This document shows, one piece after another, positions 17,888 through 21,000 of a stretch of 21,000 nt of DNA. The position numbers were made by a program, and so were the translations under genes. Where the stretch lies: assembly GCF_030272615.1 (NCBI RefSeq), contig NC_081408.1, positions 763,520,173 through 763,541,172 of the forward strand. Direction: 5' to 3'. Position 1 is the first letter of the stretch, and every line of letters starts with the position of its first letter. The notes under the pieces are model-generated. The model was not told the origin of the DNA, did no database searches, and saw nothing but the letters and a program-made list of their open reading frames with translations. The DNA comes from Cryptomeria japonica. Lineage: Eukaryota > Streptophyta > Pinopsida > Cupressales > Cupressaceae.

Positions 17888-18105
17888 TTAGCGCTTTTGT
17901 GGCGCTATAGCGCTATTGTGTAGTGGTTTTAGCGCTTCTGATTTCGTAGCGCATTTGCATAGTTGTTTTAGCGCGATTGTAGTTGTAGCACCATCGTGTC
18001 AGTCTTGTAGCGCTATTGTGAAGTAGTTTTAGCGCTATTGGTTTTGTAGCGCTATTGTATAGTTGTTTTAGCGCATTTGTTAGCAAAATAGAGCTATTGT
18101 CTGAA
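17888..18105. repeat. AGCGCT tandem array, about 20-bp unit (39-bp dimer), about 10 copies
   Basis: TTTTAGCGCTATTG and GTAGCGCTATTG units alternate. The clearest stretch is 18007-18070, and it decays at both ends (TAGCACCATCG, TAGAGCTATTG). The core AGCGCT is self-complementary and CG-bearing in otherwise AT-rich DNA. It sits wholly inside the putative intron. The rest of the intron to 18388 is unremarkable. Confidence 0.8.
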
Positions 18106-19565
18106 ATAGATGCCCCAGTGTTAGAAAATTAATCTCCTGATGCCAATAGTGGATGGATTGATAGTTTAGTTGTTTTGAACCATAGCAGCCCCATTGAGAC
18201 TAGGTCATTATGATAAATGTTTGTTCTAGTCTAGGTTTGCCATGATTGCTTACCTGTTGAGACCCAAAGATACTTGATCAAATTATTTGTTGATGGTCTA
18301 GGTTTAAACTTTAAGAAAGTTTGAAACAAAACAATTGATGATGATGCGGATGTGTGATGATGTGTAGTAGGATATTCTCGTCTTACAGACACGAGAGAGG
18401 CATCCAGCTACGTATCAGCTAAGAGATTGATTGACGAAGGCTGAGATTGATTGTATCGCATCGATAGGTCTATATGATCTGATGTATATGCATGTGATTC
18501 AGACAAATCACGACTTGATGACATCATTAGCAGAGCAGTGGCATAGCGAGACTTGCACATTCTATTTAGCCATGGGGGAGATGACTGTGACATTGGAGGA
18601 TGTGTGGCGGATTTTACACATCCCTATCCGAGGGGATCTTGTGACATATGATTGAGCTTGGGAGACAGCAACAGTGCAGCAAATTTTTTATGAGGATGTG
18701 TTTATTCATGATGGCTCGATAGAGTGGGAGGAGATAGCTGCATTATATGAGCCACTACCAGCTATATTATTAGGGATTGTTGGGGGCTTGCTATGCCCAG
18801 ATCGAAGATTGCATGGACTAGCCATGGGTTGGGGCCAGGTTATAGAGCAAATGATGACTGAGGGGACCCGCTTTGCTTGGGGACCGTGTGTTCTATCACA
18901 CTTATATCGGGAGCTACATGAGGTTGTATACTGCAAGACGAGTTCTCTAGGAGTTGGGATCACTCTGTTGCATATTTGAGCATGGGAGAATCTACCCATG
19001 ACACGTCCCGTGAGTTTGAGACTTAGGGAAGTGGATCAGCCCTATGTGTATATGTATGGAGCTATGATGAGTCAGCCCCACCTGGGGAAGTTAGAGTGGT
19101 GACAACAGGCATTAGATGATCTAGATATAGTGATATGGAGGCCCTATATTGAGTGTGAGCCTTGGGATGATGATGCAGAGGCCTTGCCTTATGTTTTTAT
19201 GACACGGTACTTGATTGGTAGGACAACCTACAATGTGGAGAGACAGGTACTTGGTAGAGTGATGAGGCAGTTTGGTTGGAGGCAGAGATTGCCGAGTGGA
19301 TTAGGGGAGTATGCACGGGCAGTACGAGAGAAATCCTAGTGGGATTCAATATTACCCTATGATCAGGCCTTAGTAGAGTTTCAAACTTTACAGGCGAGAC
19401 CATGGTAGATGAGGCCAGGGGTGGTAGATGCAGGGGTTACATATGAGTACACTCAGTACATTACACATCCCAGTCCATGCATATCAAATCCGAAAGAGCC
19501 AATTTCAACATTTGAGAATGACGGGAGATAGAGACGAAGGAGGAGAGGAGGTCGAGGATTTGTAG

Positions 19566-19706
19566 TAGATGGACAAGGTAGAGGTGATGGAGGAGGGGAT
19601 GAAGGAGGAGGTGATGGAGGAGGAGGAGGTGGGGGTGGTGGATTTGGAGGTGGTGGGGGGTTTGGAGGTGGAGGTGGTGGTGGTGGTGGTGGTGGTGGAG
19701 GACGAT
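19566..19706 (+). repeat. Gly-codon (GGA/GGT)n low-complexity tract in the PMD frame
   Basis: Nearly continuous GGN codons encode a polyglycine segment with a few Asp and Phe. The opposite strand shows Pro- and His-rich shadow frames, which should not be taken as genes. Confidence 0.9.
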
Positions 19707-20281
19707 TACAATGGAGAGGGAGAGGTCGGCAACCTTTACGACTATCACAGGGGCCTTTGATACAGGGAGGAGTTAGATTAGGTGGTAGAGATATCGGGGA
19801 GGGAGAGGCACCTATGGACACGGGAGAGGGAGCCACTAGAGGAGGAGAGGGAGCTATAGGTGGAGGAGAGGATCCGATGGGGATGGGAGGAGGAGATCTG
19901 TGGGATCATATGATAGTATTTTTGTAGACTCGGTTGGAGGATATGGAGGTAGAGGTTGCAGCTAGAGATGTTCAGTTGTTTGCATGGGAGTCAGAGTTGG
20001 CTGTAGTGCTGTGGGAGAGAAATGATGTAGTGGAGAGATTGACGGAGCTGCAGGAGAAAGTACGAGTTGGGGTAGGAGCACAGGGTCCTACTGGGGAGGT
20101 GATGAGGGAGATACGGCGAGCGCAGACAGAGATAGAGTATTGGTGGGGTTTATAGGAGCAGGCGGTGCCAACCAGTTAGCGAGTACTGAGCTATTCACAG
20201 AAGTGTTAGGCAAGATCAGAGCAGTCTTAGAGGATGCAGAGCAGTGGTGGTGTGATGGGTCCTCCACGACGAGATAGTGTG

Positions 20282-20362
20282 GGTGGTGCAGGGGGTAGTG
20301 GGGGAGCAGGTGGTGATGGTGGTGCAGGGGGTAGTGCTAGAGCAGGTGGTGATGGTGGTGCA
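20282..20362 (+). repeat. 36-bp in-frame tandem repeat encoding GGAGGSxxAGGD
   Basis: Units at 20282-20317 and 20318-20353 plus a 9-base partial unit. Twelve codons per unit keep the reading frame to the final stop, so the expansion happened while the frame was, or had recently been, coding. Confidence 0.8.
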
Positions 20363-20386
20363 GCATCTGGCCAGAGTGCCATTTGA

Positions 20387-21000
20387 GAGAGCTCTATGTA
20401 TTTTATTACATTGTCATTTTGGACTATGACTTGGATGGCTCTTGGTAGCCGATATTTTTGACTTCATTGTACTCGGATACACATATGTTTTTGCGAGATG
20501 ATATATGATGTGATATATGAGGAGATCCCATATTTTGTGATGATATGCATTTTGATCATATGTATGGATTTATGCAGGATGATGATTTATGATTTATGCT
20601 TAGATGGATACTTGTACTTGCTATATGTATGTGTTTATGAGATGATTCCTATATGCATTTTACGTTTGATTTGTATGATGTCTATATGCATGTTTATGAA
20701 TGTGATACTAACATGTGGATGCAGGTTAATATATGCATGATTCGTTGGTGTAATGCCTTATGTATGTAATGTCATGATGATGATGTATGCATATTGAAAT
20801 GATGCTAACTATGAATAGATAGTACTTGTGTTTTATGTTGATGAAAATATGATATGCAATTATGCTTGATATGATGAAATGCAATGAATCGAATGGTTTA
20901 TGTAAATGTGTATAGATGTTTAAAAATGGATAAACAAATGTAAAGTACAAATGTTTATGTAATGATTTATAAATGAATGTACATATAAAATGTATAAACA
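20387..21000. other. AT-rich sequence after the PMD frame; no gene seen
   Basis: Rich in TATGAT, TATATGCA and ATGTTTATG words. Short frames on both strands are Met/Ile/Tyr-rich composition artefacts. No clear polyadenylation signal, LTR end or coding domain is recognisable. It presumably belongs to the interior of element B. Confidence 0.5.

Larger units (their letters stand above)
18389..20386 (+). pseudogene. Plant mobile domain (PMD) protein, transposon-associated, 12 in-frame stops
   Basis: A single phase can be followed from the acceptor at 18388 to TGA 20384-20386, about 665 codons with no frameshift. Codons about 48-75 (SLAEQWHSETCTFYLAMGEM, then TVTLEDV) are the signature of the plant mobile domain, PF10536, found in MAIN-type proteins and in several plant transposons. 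The domain reaches to about codon 317, with W-rich blocks such as AWGPCVLSHLYREL. A Gly-rich tract follows at codons about 393-440, then an RGRGR-like basic segment, a Glu/Leu/Val-rich coiled-coil-like segment at about 513-587, and a Gly/Ala tail. Stops: TGA 18428, 18653, 18977, 19100; TAG 19337, 19406, 19529, 19925, 20153, 20177, 20207, 20228. It runs antisense to element B and was probably that element's extra ORF. Confidence 0.85.

Noticed and set aside
18706-18999. Minus-strand 97-codon frame
   Set aside because: Lies opposite the well-supported PMD coding phase; composition and motifs belong to the plus strand.
19453-19836. Minus-strand Pro-rich and His-rich frames
   Set aside because: They are mirror images of the polyglycine tract of the plus-strand PMD frame, with no independent motif.
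18389-20386. Stop-codon reassignment or U-to-C RNA editing to rescue the 12 stops
   Set aside because: Copia gag and other frames use the standard code. U-to-C editing that removes stops is known from organelles of some land plants, not nuclear repeats. Decay of a methylated transposon is simpler. cDNA showing edited codons would reopen it.
20498-20950. Met/Tyr/Ile-rich frames near the right end
   Set aside because: Simple AT-rich composition. No start context, no conserved motif, and both strands are equally open.

Overview
This is nuclear DNA from a land plant, and it is almost entirely transposable-element sequence. I see no ordinary cellular gene, rRNA, tRNA gene or CRISPR array. The plant assignment rests on a Ty1/copia element primed by initiator-tRNA-Met, a plant mobile domain (PMD) reading frame, and long AT-rich LTRs. 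The wide spacing and decayed state of the elements would fit a large, slowly turned-over genome such as a conifer's, but that last step is inference.

Layout, left to right. (A) 1-824 is the U3 part of a minus-strand LTR, with a TATA box at its left edge. A polypurine tract and a hairpin follow at 825-871. Then comes a long purine-skewed, GGAT-rich internal region (872 to about 5340) carrying a decayed minus-strand Ser/Pro-rich repetitive reading frame (3360-4680). (B) 5346-5870 is a non-coding block with a 54-bp tandem duplication and a minus-strand TATA-like box. (C) 5925-7200 holds about 20 degenerate copies of an imperfect palindromic motif (consensus near CCTCGGAACCCCGAGGTC) at about 50-bp spacing, in two clusters. 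(D) A plus-strand hypothetical reading frame starts at 7273 and resumes at 15600. It is split by (E), a complete 7.7-kb Ty1/copia retrotransposon on the minus strand (7885-15594). That element has two LTRs of 1496 and 1472 bp, a GGATG target-site duplication, a PBS, a PPT, gag, and a pol broken by stops and two frameshifts. (F) About 16195-17304 is a second minus-strand LTR, distantly related in layout to the one in (A), with its own TATA box, PPT and adjacent hairpin. (G) Just inside it, on the opposite strand, lies a transcription unit with a TATA box, a short first exon, an intron carrying a 20/39-bp AGCGCT array, and a 666-codon PMD reading frame (18389-20386). The rest to 21000 is AT-rich and featureless.

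How the parts relate: (F)+(G) fit a Ty3/gypsy-type element (Tat/Ogre-like layout) whose sense strand is minus and which carries an antisense extra ORF next to its 3' LTR. This is inferred, because its pol lies outside the window. The most striking signal is the decay pattern. Nineteen in-frame stops across three unrelated reading frames are 12 TAG, 6 TGA and 1 TAA. Each is reachable by one C-to-T change, mostly from CAG or CGA, the CHG and CG methylation contexts of plants. The PMD frame has 12 such stops and no visible indel over 2 kb. The two copia LTRs differ almost only by transitions. All counts were made by eye.
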